This document shows, in pieces, positions 1 through 6,847 of a DNA stretch of 11,969 nucleotides. The position numbers and the translations under genes were made by a program. The stretch's first letter is position 1. Every line of letters begins with the position of its first letter. The stretch is from contig JASHRA010000229.1 of NCBI GenBank assembly GCA_030038765.1, forward strand, positions 1 to 11,969, written 5' to 3'. The notes under the pieces are model-generated. The model ran no database searches and was not told the origin of the DNA. It was given only the letters and a program-made list of their open reading frames with translations. Source of the stretch: Candidatus Dormiibacterota bacterium. Its GTDB lineage: Bacteria > Chloroflexota > Dormibacteria > Aeolococcales > Bog-877.

Positions 1-617
1 AGGTCGCGCTGGAGAAGCGGATCCCGACCCAGAGCGGCCTGGGCGGCGGCTCCGCGGACGCGGCCACGGTGCTGCGCCTGGCCGGCGACGGGGTGGCCCC
101 GAGAGAGCTGCGCCGGCTGGCGCTGGAGTGCGGCGCCGACGTGCCCTTCAGCCTCGTCGGGGGGGCAGCCCTCCTCACCGGCGTGGGCGAGCGGGTCGAG
201 TCCCTGCCCCCGCTCCAGGGCGGGGCCTTCGTGGTGGCTGTCCTGGGCGAGGTCAGGACCGCTGCCGCCTACGCCCTCACGGAGGAGCGGGACTTCAGCG
301 ACGGGAGCCGGGCCAGCCGCCTGGCGGCTCTGCTCCGGGCCGGTCTGCCTCCCCCACCCGAGCTGATGGGCAGCGCCCTGGAGGCGGCCGCCAGCCGGGC
401 TCTGCCGGAGCTCTCGGAGCGCCGCCGCCGCCTGGAGCGGTCCCTCCCCGGCACCGTCTGGGCCATGACCGGGAGCGGGGGTGCCTTCTTCTCCTACCAG
501 CCCGACCCGGACGGGGCCGCCCGGGTGGCGCAGGCGGCGGCCCGGGCCCTGCCCGGGACCCCGGTCCGGGTGGTGCTGCCGCGGGCCGGGGAGCCCGGCC
601 CGGTCAGGCCTGGCTGA
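1..617 (+). CDS. ispE: 4-diphosphocytidyl-2-C-methyl-D-erythritol kinase, 5'-truncated by window edge
   Basis: This is the C-terminal part (about 204 residues, reading frame from base 3) of the GHMP-kinase IspE. IspE phosphorylates CDP-methylerythritol with ATP in the cytosolic MEP pathway to isopentenyl diphosphate. The visible N-terminal end carries the GHMP ATP-binding loop KRIPTQSGLGGGSADAA, which is characteristic of IspE. It is followed by the conserved LALECGADVPFSLVGG segment and, near the C-terminus, the glycine-rich MTGSGGAFF loop. IspE proteins are usually about 280-300 residues, so roughly 80 N-terminal residues lie outside the window. The stop codon lies inside the 3' end of the convergent lipoprotein gene (14-bp overlap), leaving no room for a separate terminator. 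The first in-frame GTG in the window (69) falls inside the ATP-loop region, so it is not the real start. Confidence 0.95.
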   Translation, partial: VALEKRIPTQSGLGGGSADAATVLRLAGDGVAPRELRRLALECGADVPFSLVGGAALLTGVGERVESLPPLQGGAFVVAVLGEVRTAAAYALTEERDFSDGSRASRLAALLRAGLPPPPELMGSALEAAASRALPELSERRRRLERSLPGTVWAMTGSGGAFFSYQPDPDGAARVAQAAARALPGTPVRVVLPRAGEPGPVRPG

Positions 618-1554
618 GCGCCCCGGAGAGCCCGTCGGGGAGCGGCGGGGTGCCGCTGCTGACCTGGCTCGGGGCCTTGATGCCGAAGTCCTGGCCGTAG
701 TCGCTGAAGTCGGCGCTGAAGCTGAAGCCGATCGGAACCGTGCCGCCGGGAAGGCCAGCTGCGCCGGGGTCGAGCACGGCCAGCTGGGAAAGCTCCAGGG
801 TCAGCGAGGTGCTGCCCGTGTCCTCCACCAGCTTGCCGGTGGAGGTGGAGACGTAGCTGGTCCCGCGGGAGGGGCCGAACTGGATCAGCTGCTCCAGTGC
901 CGGCAGCGCGGTGGCGACCTGGGAGTTGGTGCTGGAGAGCTGGGTCGCCAGCTGGGAGAGGACCTGGGCGTAGAGCTGGTGCACGGCGGAGGCGGGGATC
1001 AGGGTCTCGATCTCCTCCACCGCCTGGCCGTCGACCTTGGTCTGGCCCAGGTTCTTCACCTGGGCGGCGTTGCGCAGGTCCTGGCCCCAGCTCTGCACCT
1101 CCTTGCGCAGGCTGCCGAAGCCGGGCGAGGTGGTGCTGCTGCTGCTGGAGCCGGCGTACCAGGTCTTGCCGTCCTCTGAGAAGTAGGCCTTGCCGGCGTC
1201 CTCGATGAGGTACCAGTCGCGGCTCATGAAGGGCGTCACCCGGAAGCTCACCTCCGCCACGGTCGGGCTCTGCTCGTCGACCACGGCCGTGAACTGGGCG
1301 GCGTTGAGCTCGTCCTGGATCAGCGGCAGCTCCTGGCTGTCGGAGGCGCTGAGCCCGGTGATCTTGGAGAGGTCCACGTGCAGCTGGAAGCTGACCTCCG
1401 CCTGGTAGGAGGTCCCGAGCGCCTTGGAGTTGGCCGAGGCCAGCACCGCCGCCGCCGAGTGGCCGCTGACCGGCGAGGCGGGCGCCCCGCAGCCGGCCAG
1501 GAGCAAGCCCAGCAGGCCCCCCGCCGCCAGCAGCAGTCCGGCTGGCCGTCTCAT
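604..1554 (-). CDS. LppX/LprG-like secreted lipoprotein
   Basis: This is a 316-residue predicted lipoprotein. The N-terminus has two Arg, a Leu/Gly/Ala-rich hydrophobic core and a lipobox LLAGC with the lipidated Cys at residue 22, so it should be anchored to the outer face of the membrane. The mature part resembles the LppX/LprAFG (LolA-like fold) group. It has alternating beta-rich segments, a DGKTWY motif after KAYFSED, and a segment of the type VDGQAVEEIETLIPA. Such proteins bind lipids or hydrophobic ligands in mycobacteria; the ligand here is unknown. A run of five Ser (CTG repeats on the plus strand near 1136-1147) and two Thr forms a linker. Start: ATG at 1554, supported by the signal peptide and a -10-like TAGCAT 6 nt upstream. 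It is divergent from ppk1 and its 3' end overlaps ispE. The family assignment is moderately sure; secretion as a lipoprotein is very sure. Confidence 0.8.
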   Translation of the reverse strand: MRRPAGLLLAAGGLLGLLLAGCGAPASPVSGHSAAAVLASANSKALGTSYQAEVSFQLHVDLSKITGLSASDSQELPLIQDELNAAQFTAVVDEQSPTVAEVSFRVTPFMSRDWYLIEDAGKAYFSEDGKTWYAGSSSSSTTSPGFGSLRKEVQSWGQDLRNAAQVKNLGQTKVDGQAVEEIETLIPASAVHQLYAQVLSQLATQLSSTNSQVATALPALEQLIQFGPSRGTSYVSTSTGKLVEDTGSTSLTLELSQLAVLDPGAAGLPGGTVPIGFSFSADFSDYGQDFGIKAPSQVSSGTPPLPDGLSGALSQA

Positions 1555-1560
1555 GGGCCG

Positions 1561-1566
1561 ATGCTA
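1561..1566 (-). promoter_or_regulatory. Putative -10 box of the lipoprotein gene (leaderless)
   Basis: On the minus strand TAGCAT ends 6 nt before the ATG at 1554, so transcription would be expected to start at or next to the A of the start codon. No Shine-Dalgarno sequence is seen. No convincing -35 box is seen at 16-18 nt. Weak on its own, but it fits the pattern at the other unit heads here. Confidence 0.45.
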
Positions 1567-1648
1567 CAGCGGATCCCAGTTGCGGACTCCGTGAAACCGA
1601 ATTGGAAAGGGATCGTTACCCGGCCCTCGCCCCTCACCGGGCGGGTGC

Positions 1649-1654
1649 TAGGGT
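1649..1654 (+). promoter_or_regulatory. Putative -10 box of the ppk1 operon (leaderless)
   Basis: TAGGGT lies 7 nt before an in-frame TTG at 1662, which would put the transcription start at the start codon. There is no ribosome-binding motif before this TTG. A -35 element is not evident. A single GTTCACG resembling half of an actinobacterial Pho-box unit overlaps the box (1653-1659), but its direct-repeat partner is missing. Confidence 0.4.
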
Positions 1655-1661
1655 TCACGGG

Positions 1662-3875
1662 TTGAGCGAGGCCAGCCCGCGAAGATCGGACCAGCCCGGG
1701 AGCGGGGCCCGGCGCCCAGCCCGAGCCCGGACGGAGATCGCTCCCGCCGCTCTCCCGGAGGTCGACGATCCCCTCAGCGACCCCGCCAACTACATCAACC
1801 GGGAGCTGAGCTGGCTCGACTTCGACGTCCGGGTCCTGGCCGAGGCCGAGGACCCGCGGGTGCCGCTCGTGGAGCGGCTGCGCTTCCTCGCCATCACCTC
1901 CAGCAACCTGGACGAGTTCTACATGATCCGGGTCGCGTCGCTGAAGCGGCAGCAGGCGGAGCGGGTGCAGAGCACCCACGCCGACGCCATGACCCCCAGC
2001 GAGCAGCTGCAGGAGATCAACCGCCGGGCCCGGGAGATCGCCGCCGCCCAGGCCGCCTGCCTGGAGCGCGAGCTCTGCCCCCAGCTGGAGCGGGAGGGGA
2101 TCCGGCTCCTGCTCCACGGCGAGCCCCTCAGCGCCGCCGAGGCGCTGGCCTGCGACCGCTACTTCGAGGCCCAGCTCTACCCCCTGCTCACGCCCCTCGC
2201 CATCGACCCCGCCCACCCCTTCCCCTACCTCAGCAACCTCTCCCTCTCCATCGCCGTGATGCTGACCGAGCCCGGCGGGGAGGCGCCCCGGGTGGCGCGG
2301 GTCAAGGTCCCGCCCTCCGCGCCGCGCTTCTTCCGCGCCGGCCCCAAGGGAGCCTTCGTACCCGTGGAGCGGATCATCGCCGAGCACCTGGACCACCTCT
2401 TCCCCGGCATGGAGGTGCTCTCCCACGGCATGTTCCGGGTCACCCGGGACGCCGACTTCGACGTCGACGAGGACGAGCCCAACCTGCTCTCCGCCATCGA
2501 GGAGGAGCTCCGCGAGCGACGCTTCGGCGCCGTGGTCCGGGTCGAGGTGGGACCGGGCCTGCCCGGGGAGGTGATGACGCTGCTCGAGACCGAGCTCGGG
2601 GTCGAGGGCGAGGAGATCCAGCCCCTCGGGGGCCTGCTCGACCTGACCGGGCTGGTGAGCGTGATCGAGGCCGCCGAGCGCCCCGACCTCTCCTTCCCCC
2701 AGTTCGCCGGCACCACGCCGCCCCGGCTGCTCACGGTCCAGGACCAGGAGCCGGACATCTTCGCCCTGCTGCGCCGCGGCGACGTGCTGGTGCACCATCC
2801 CTACGACTCCTTCGCCGCCACCACGGAGCGCTTCATCGAGCAGGCGGCCGGCGATCCCAAGGTGCTGGCGATCAAGCAGACCCTCTACCGCACCAGCGGC
2901 GACACGCCCATCATCGACGCCCTCACCCGGGCCTCCGAGGACGGCAAGCAGGTGGTCGTCCTGGTCGAGATCAAGGCCCGCTTCGACGAGCAGAACAACA
3001 TCCGCTGGGCGCGCCAGCTGGAACAGGTCGGGGCCCACGTCGCCTACGGCGTTCCCGGGCTCAAGACGCACGCCAAGCTGGTGCTGGTGGTGCGCCAGGA
3101 GGAGGGCGGGGTGCGCTACTACGCCCACATCGGCACCGGCAACTACAACGCCGTCACGGCGCGCCTGTACACCGACTTCGGCCTGCTCACCGCCCGGCCC
3201 GAGATCACCGAGGAGGTGGCGGACCTCTTCAACTACCTCACCGGGTACTCGCGCAAGCGCGACTACCGCTACCTCTGGGTGGCGCCCATCAACGCCATCC
3301 AGAACTTCGAGCAGCTCCTGGAGCGGGAGGTCGAGCACCACCGGGCGGGCCGTCCCGCCGGGCTCCTGGTCAAGGTCAACGGCCTCACCGACGAGCGCGC
3401 CATCCGCGCCCTCTACCGCGCCTCCCAGACCGGGCTGCGCATCCGCCTGCTGGTGCGCGGCATCTGCGCCCTGCGCCCGGGCGTGCCCGGACTCAGCGCC
3501 AGCATCGAGGTCCGCAGCGTCATCGGCCGCTTCCTGGAGCACGGCCGGGCCTTCATCGCCGAGAACGGGGGTCAGCCGGAGGTGCTCATCGGTTCCTCCG
3601 ACCTCATGGGCCGCAACCTCTACCGGCGGGTGGAGTGCGTCGTCCCGCTGCTCGACGCCGGCGCCCGCGACGAGGTCCGGGAGGTGATCGAGCTGGCCTG
3701 GGCGGACCGGCGCCAGAGCTGGCGACTACGGGCCGACGGCCGCTGGGCGCGCACCGATCCCACCTCCACGGAGAGCGGGCTCCACGAGGATCTGATCGCC
3801 CGGGCGGGGGCTCGCCCGCTGGGCTGGGAGGGCCGCCTTCGAAGCGGGGCCGGAAGTGAGTCCCAGCTCGGCTAG
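1662..3875 (+). CDS. ppk1: Polyphosphate kinase 1
   Basis: PPK1 reversibly transfers the terminal phosphate of ATP to inorganic polyphosphate through a phosphohistidine. This gives a 737-residue protein, near the usual PPK1 length of about 690-740. The order is typical: an N-terminal domain opening with NYINRELSWLDFDVRVLAEA and SSNLDEFYMIRVA, a head domain, then two phospholipase-D-like C-terminal domains. The autophosphorylated His is in GLKTHAKLVLV (His470 from this start). The second catalytic His is in RFLEHGRAF (His627). The nucleotide and metal motifs KQTLYRTSGD, RFDEQNNIRWARQLE and HIGTGNYN are intact. Start: the frame stays open upstream to a TTG at 1602, but the TTG at 1662 follows a TAGGGT -10-like box by 7 nt and is preferred; the first ~45 residues are low-complexity either way. 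It heads an operon whose next gene starts inside its last 20 bp. Polyphosphate serves as phosphate store and stress factor. Confidence 0.96.
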   Translation: MSEASPRRSDQPGSGARRPARARTEIAPAALPEVDDPLSDPANYINRELSWLDFDVRVLAEAEDPRVPLVERLRFLAITSSNLDEFYMIRVASLKRQQAERVQSTHADAMTPSEQLQEINRRAREIAAAQAACLERELCPQLEREGIRLLLHGEPLSAAEALACDRYFEAQLYPLLTPLAIDPAHPFPYLSNLSLSIAVMLTEPGGEAPRVARVKVPPSAPRFFRAGPKGAFVPVERIIAEHLDHLFPGMEVLSHGMFRVTRDADFDVDEDEPNLLSAIEEELRERRFGAVVRVEVGPGLPGEVMTLLETELGVEGEEIQPLGGLLDLTGLVSVIEAAERPDLSFPQFAGTTPPRLLTVQDQEPDIFALLRRGDVLVHHPYDSFAATTERFIEQAAGDPKVLAIKQTLYRTSGDTPIIDALTRASEDGKQVVVLVEIKARFDEQNNIRWARQLEQVGAHVAYGVPGLKTHAKLVLVVRQEEGGVRYYAHIGTGNYNAVTARLYTDFGLLTARPEITEEVADLFNYLTGYSRKRDYRYLWVAPINAIQNFEQLLEREVEHHRAGRPAGLLVKVNGLTDERAIRALYRASQTGLRIRLLVRGICALRPGVPGLSASIEVRSVIGRFLEHGRAFIAENGGQPEVLIGSSDLMGRNLYRRVECVVPLLDAGARDEVREVIELAWADRRQSWRLRADGRWARTDPTSTESGLHEDLIARAGARPLGWEGRLRSGAGSESQLG

Positions 3876-4266
3876 CGAATTCGTCCGGGCCCACCACCGG
3901 GCCGTGCTGGCGACCCGTCGGCGGAGCGGCCGCCCCCAGCTCTCCCCGGTGCTGGTCGGCCTCGACGGCGGGGGCGAGCTGGTGGTCAGCAGCCGGGAGA
4001 CGGCCATCAAGACGCTCAACCTGCGCCGCGACCCCGGCTACGACCTGGTGGTCCTGAGCGACGCCTTCTTCGGCCCCTGGATCTCCGTCCACGGCCAGGC
4101 CGAGATCGTCTCCCTGCCCCAGGCCCTGCCCGGCCTGGAGGACTACTACCGCTCCGTCCAGGGCGAGCACCCGGACTGGGGCGAGTACCGCGCCGCCATG
4201 GAGCGGGAGCGGCGGGTGCTGATCCGCCTCCGCGTGGAGGAGGTCGGGCCCCGGGCCAGCGGGTGA
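3856..4266 (+). CDS. PPOX-class (pyridoxamine-phosphate-oxidase fold) probable F420-dependent protein
   Basis: This 136-residue protein of the split beta-barrel flavin/F420-binding superfamily is closest in pattern to the Rv1155-like F420-dependent group. It opens with a helix and the strand HHRAVLATRRRSGRPQLSPV, the usual family start (VLAT...DGRPQ.SPV). Then come VVSSRETAIKTLNLRRDPGYDLVV, the GPWISVHGQAEIV strand, and a C-terminal VLIRLRVEEVGP strand. Members reduce small molecules with F420H2 or flavin, or bind heme or biliverdin; the substrate cannot be read from the sequence. The GTG start at 3856 lies inside ppk1 (20-bp overlap) and the end overlaps rpiA by 4 bp (GTGA), so it is co-translated with both. 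No good Shine-Dalgarno is visible, so coupling to ppk1 translation is likely. If it truly uses F420, the host must make F420; no F420 biosynthesis gene is in the window. Confidence 0.82.
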   Translation: MSPSSASEFVRAHHRAVLATRRRSGRPQLSPVLVGLDGGGELVVSSRETAIKTLNLRRDPGYDLVVLSDAFFGPWISVHGQAEIVSLPQALPGLEDYYRSVQGEHPDWGEYRAAMERERRVLIRLRVEEVGPRASG

Positions 4267-4985
4267 CGGCGCCGCTCTCGCCGTCCCAGTTCGGCCGGGC
4301 CGCGGAGGCGGTCGCCGAGCGGGCCGCGGGGATGGTCGAGCCGGGGATGCGGCTGGGGCTGGGGACGGGGCGGATGGCGACCGCCCTGATCGCCGCCCTC
4401 CGCCCCCGCGTCGTCTCCGGGCTCAGGGTCCAGGCGCTCTGCACCTCGCTGGCCACCGAGCGGCGGGCCCGGGAGGCGGGGATCGAGCTCCTCGGCGACA
4501 CCCGCCAGCCGCTCGACCTCGACCTCGACGGGGCGGACGAGTTCGACGCCCAGCTCGATCTGCTCAAGGGCGGGGGCGGCGCCCTGCTGCGCGAGAAGGT
4601 GGTGGCGGAGCGCTGCCGGCGCTTCTGGGCCCTGGTGGACAGCACCAAGGGCGTCTCCCGCCTGGCCGCCCGCCACCCGCTGGCGGTGGAGGTGCTCCCC
4701 TTCGGCTGGCAGGGCACCTCCGAGCTCTGCCAGGAGCGCCTGGGCTGCCGGGCCGAGCTCCGCGGGGGCGAGGAACGCCCCTTCGTCACCGACAACGGCA
4801 ACTACGTCCTCGACCTCCACTTCGAGGGCGGGCTGGAGCGGCCGCGGGAGACGTCCTCGGTCCTGGCCGGGATCGCGGGCGTGCTGGGCCACGGCCTCTT
4901 CCTCGGCCTGGCCACGGCGGCGCTGGTGGCGGAGGGCGAGGAGGTGAGGGTGCTGGGCGACCTCGGCGCCCGGCGCGCGGTCTGA
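4263..4985 (+). CDS. rpiA: Ribose-5-phosphate isomerase A
   Basis: RpiA interconverts ribose 5-phosphate and ribulose 5-phosphate in the pentose phosphate pathway (cytosol). The 240-residue protein is near the usual 220-235. All signature motifs are present: the phosphate-binding loop GLGTGRMA (residues 32-39), DGADEFD (Asp89 and Asp92), KGGGGALLREK (Lys102 and Glu111) and VTDNGNYVLD. By spacing, these acidic and Lys residues match Asp81, Asp84, Lys94 and Glu103 of E. coli RpiA. One departure is Arg-Met where many RpiA have Ser-Thr after GTG in the phosphate loop. The GTG start overlaps the previous stop as GTGA, the third link of the ppk1 operon. A GGAGGAGG stretch occurs about 20 nt upstream, too far to be a normal ribosome site. 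The 3' end lies 10 bp from the convergent membrane-protein gene. Confidence 0.95.
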   Translation: MTAPLSPSQFGRAAEAVAERAAGMVEPGMRLGLGTGRMATALIAALRPRVVSGLRVQALCTSLATERRAREAGIELLGDTRQPLDLDLDGADEFDAQLDLLKGGGGALLREKVVAERCRRFWALVDSTKGVSRLAARHPLAVEVLPFGWQGTSELCQERLGCRAELRGGEERPFVTDNGNYVLDLHFEGGLERPRETSSVLAGIAGVLGHGLFLGLATAALVAEGEEVRVLGDLGARRAV

Positions 4986-4995
4986 GGCCCCGCCC

Positions 4996-5505
4996 CTAGG
5001 CGGCGCGCCGACGCCGGTTCATGCCCAGGCTGATGCCGAGCGGGATGATCACGCCGAGGAAGCCGGTGATGACGGCGATCCCGTTGGGCAGGTGGCGGGG
5101 ATTGGACATGCCGAGGTAGGAGAAGTAGGAGGAGAGGAAGGCGGTGATGAGGATCACCACCACCGCCGCCAGCAGCACCCAGTTGCTGTTCTCGGGCCGG
5201 CTCACGACCAGGTCGGGCCAGCGGTTGCGCACGAAGCGGAGCACGTTGATCGCGGTGAGGCTGTTGAGGATGAGGGCGCTGATGAACGCGCTCACCGCCA
5301 CCCCGAAGCGGAACGCCCCCAGCTGGGAGATGACCCAGGCTGAGAAGTTGACCACCAGCAGGCCGACCGGGGTGGCCAGCCCGATGACGGGCAGGATGCA
5401 GCTGCGCCAGTCCTCGGGCAGGGGGATGAAGAGGCCGGCCGGCACCGAGCCCCGCCCCCGCCGCACCCTGCTCACCTGTCCCGGGACGGTCCGATCCTTG
5501 CCCAT
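4996..5505 (-). CDS. Small four-helix membrane protein, unknown function
   Basis: This 169-residue protein belongs to no family I recognise. From the chosen start it has a basic N-terminus (residues 1-20, many Arg/Lys) and four likely transmembrane helices at about residues 36-60, 66-90, 109-131 and 141-162. A short polar loop (VRNRWPDLVVSRPENSN) follows helix 2, and the C-terminus is positive, MNRRRRAA. The ATG at 5505 was chosen because GAGGAG on the minus strand directly precedes it. The frame is open 25 codons further upstream to 5580, but that stretch is Gly/Pro/Arg-rich and looks non-coding. It is divergent from the MarP-like protease and convergent with rpiA. A weak 5-bp hairpin (CCGCC-CCTA-GGCGG, 4990-5003) spans its stop codon. 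Function is unknown; an inner-membrane location is well supported. Confidence 0.65.
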   Translation of the reverse strand: MGKDRTVPGQVSRVRRGRGSVPAGLFIPLPEDWRSCILPVIGLATPVGLLVVNFSAWVISQLGAFRFGVAVSAFISALILNSLTAINVLRFVRNRWPDLVVSRPENSNWVLLAAVVVILITAFLSSYFSYLGMSNPRHLPNGIAVITGFLGVIIPLGISLGMNRRRRAA

Positions 5506-5507
5506 AT

Positions 5508-5513
5508 CTCCTC
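5508..5513 (-). promoter_or_regulatory. Ribosome-binding site that sets the start of the membrane protein
   Basis: GAGGAG on the minus strand, separated from the ATG at 5505 by two bases. The spacing is short if the whole hexamer pairs, but acceptable if only GAGG pairs. It is the clearest Shine-Dalgarno sequence in the window and is why the start at 5505 is preferred over 5580. Confidence 0.5.
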
Positions 5514-5579
5514 GTCCTGGCCCTGGAGGCACGCCCTGCCGTCGCCCCGACCCGGGGGCGACTCCTCTCCGGCCGGCCA

Positions 5580-5599
5580 CCCAGGATGACCCAGGATGA
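5580..5599. repeat. 10-bp tandem duplication at the protease gene start
   Basis: CCCAGGATGA occurs twice without a gap (5580-5589 and 5590-5599). The first copy carries the ATG at 5586, while the ATGs of the second copy are in another frame. A change in copy number would shift the upstream start relative to the gene but not affect the ATG at 5613. Confidence 0.6.
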
Positions 5600-6791
5600 T
5601 GGCAGGCGAGCCATGGACCTAGTCGACGCCGTCATCATCGCCGCCCTGGCCTACGCTGCCATCCGAGGCTACCGGGTCGGGCTCACCTACTCCCTGCTGT
5701 CCCTGGCCGGGCTGCTGCTGGGGCTGGCCGCCGGGGCGCTGCTGGTGACCTCGCTGCCCCCGGACCTGGGCCACCTCGGCAGCACCGTCCGGAGCGGCCT
5801 GGCCATCGCCATCCTGGTCGGCCTGGCCCTGCTCGGGGACGCCCTCGGCACCTGGCTCGGGGCCCGTCTCCGGGTGGGCGCGCTGCGGCGCCGGCTGGGC
5901 CCGATCGACTCCCTGGCCGGGGTCGCCTGGGGGCTGCTGGTGGTGCTCGCCACCAGCTGGTACCTGGGCCTGACGCTGGCCTCCGGCCCCTGGCCCCCGC
6001 TGTCCAGCCAGATCCAGCGCTCGGCCATCCTGCGCGCCCTCTCCAGCGACCTCCCCCAGGACCCCGCCTGGGTGGGCGCGCTCCAGCACCTGCTGGCAGC
6101 CGTGCCCTTCCCCGAGGTCTTCGCCAACCTGGTGCCGCCGCTCCCCGGCCAGGTCCCTGTCCCGGCCAGCCTGGCCGGCAACGCCGCCGTCCAGGCGGCG
6201 GCCCGCGAGACCGTCAAGGTGGTGAGCGTGGGCTGCGGCGGCCTGGAGGAGGGCAGCGGCTTCCCGGTCGCCCCCGACCTCGTCATGACCAACGCCCACG
6301 TGGTCGCCGGTGGGCGCCTCGCCTCGGTCGAGGTTCCGGGCCGGATCGGCAGCGAGGCGGCCCAGGTGGTCCTCTTCGATCCCGAGCGCGACCTCGCCCT
6401 GCTCCGGGTGCCGGGACTGGGCCTGTCCCCACTGGCCCTGGCGGGGACCGCCGCCCGGGGCACCCCGGGGGCGGTCATCGGCTACCCCGAGGGGGGCCCG
6501 GAGGCGGTCGTCCCAGGGGCCATCCGGGGCCGCCTGGAGGCCGTCGGGCGTGACATCTACTCCCGGCAGCTGGTCAGCCGGGAGATCTACGTGATCCAGG
6601 CGACGGTGGTACCGGGGAACTCCGGTGGCCCCCTGGTCAACCTCAAGGGCCAGGTCATGGGCGTGGTCTTCGCCCGCTCCCTCATCGTCCCCGGCGAAGG
6701 ATTCGCGCTCACCAGCGGGGAGGTCGAGCGGGACGTGAGCTCGGGCGCCAGCGCCCTGCGCCCGGTCTCGACGGAGAGCTGCGTCAACTGA
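5586..6791 (+). CDS. MarP-like membrane serine protease (CvpA domain plus trypsin-like domain)
   Basis: This 401-residue protein has an N-terminal CvpA-type region with four membrane helices (about residues 13-25, 31-54, 67-92 and 107-131). A linker and an extracytoplasmic chymotrypsin-fold protease follow. The catalytic triad is readable: His238 in TNAHVVAG, Asp269 in DPERDLALL and Ser346 in GNSGGPL. Other shared motifs are GSGFPVAPD, VIGYPEGG and the segment RDIYSRQLVSREIYVIQATV. The order and motifs match MarP of Mycobacterium tuberculosis (Rv3671c), a protease that protects against acid and oxidative stress and acts on a peptidoglycan hydrolase. The protein has two Cys, Cys217 just before the protease domain and Cys399 near the C-terminus, placed as in the MarP stabilising disulfide. 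The start could be the ATG at 5586 or the ATG at 5613, which begins nearer the CvpA homology. No clear ribosome site decides between them. The substrate here is unknown. Confidence 0.9.
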   Translation: MTQDDGRRAMDLVDAVIIAALAYAAIRGYRVGLTYSLLSLAGLLLGLAAGALLVTSLPPDLGHLGSTVRSGLAIAILVGLALLGDALGTWLGARLRVGALRRRLGPIDSLAGVAWGLLVVLATSWYLGLTLASGPWPPLSSQIQRSAILRALSSDLPQDPAWVGALQHLLAAVPFPEVFANLVPPLPGQVPVPASLAGNAAVQAAARETVKVVSVGCGGLEEGSGFPVAPDLVMTNAHVVAGGRLASVEVPGRIGSEAAQVVLFDPERDLALLRVPGLGLSPLALAGTAARGTPGAVIGYPEGGPEAVVPGAIRGRLEAVGRDIYSRQLVSREIYVIQATVVPGNSGGPLVNLKGQVMGVVFARSLIVPGEGFALTSGEVERDVSSGASALRPVSTESCVN

Positions 6792-6811
6792 GGCGGGTCG
6801 GCTCGCGGGGT

Positions 6812-6839
6812 TTGATTAGGCGGACTAATTAGGTAAGCT
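6812..6839 (+). promoter_or_regulatory. Promoter of the marR-MFS operon
   Basis: TTGATT (6812-6817) and TAAGCT (6834-6839) form a -35/-10 pair with 16-bp spacing, in an AT-rich patch that stands out from the surrounding GC-rich DNA. The -10 ends 8 nt before the ATG at 6848, so the transcript would be leaderless or nearly so. AAGG within those 8 nt could act as a minimal ribosome site if transcription starts further upstream. Confidence 0.6.
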
Positions 6840-6841
6840 AA
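6816..6841. promoter_or_regulatory. Tandem operator, two TTAG-N5-CTAA dyads
   Basis: TTAGGCGGACTAA (6816-6828) is followed at once by TTAGGTAAGCTAA (6829-6841). Each is a 13-bp inverted repeat with 4-bp arms; the first extends to ATTAG/CTAAT. The junction also forms the perfect palindrome CTAATTAG (6825-6832). The first dyad overlaps the -35 box and the second covers the -10 box. The dyad symmetry and position directly before a marR gene are typical of MarR-family autoregulation. Binding by this regulator is inference. Confidence 0.7.
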
Positions 6842-6847
6842 GGGTAG

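Noticed and set aside
1136..1147. CTG trinucleotide repeat in the lipoprotein gene as a phase-variable tract
   Set aside because: Only four full units, and changes in a trinucleotide repeat would not shift the frame; it simply encodes a Ser linker.
1653..1659. GTTCACG as a Pho box controlling ppk1
   Set aside because: Only one heptamer is present; a Pho box needs at least two spaced direct repeats, and this one lies at or after the predicted -10.
1602..1661. Upstream TTG start for ppk1
   Set aside because: The extra 20 residues are not family-like, no ribosome site precedes 1602, and the -10-like TAGGGT lies downstream of it.
1551..3542. 663-codon open frame on the minus strand opposite ppk1
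   Set aside because: It is antisense to an unmistakable PPK1, its composition (Asp/Gly/Leu/Val/Glu, no domains) is that of a complementary-strand shadow in high-GC DNA, and it has no promoter or ribosome site.
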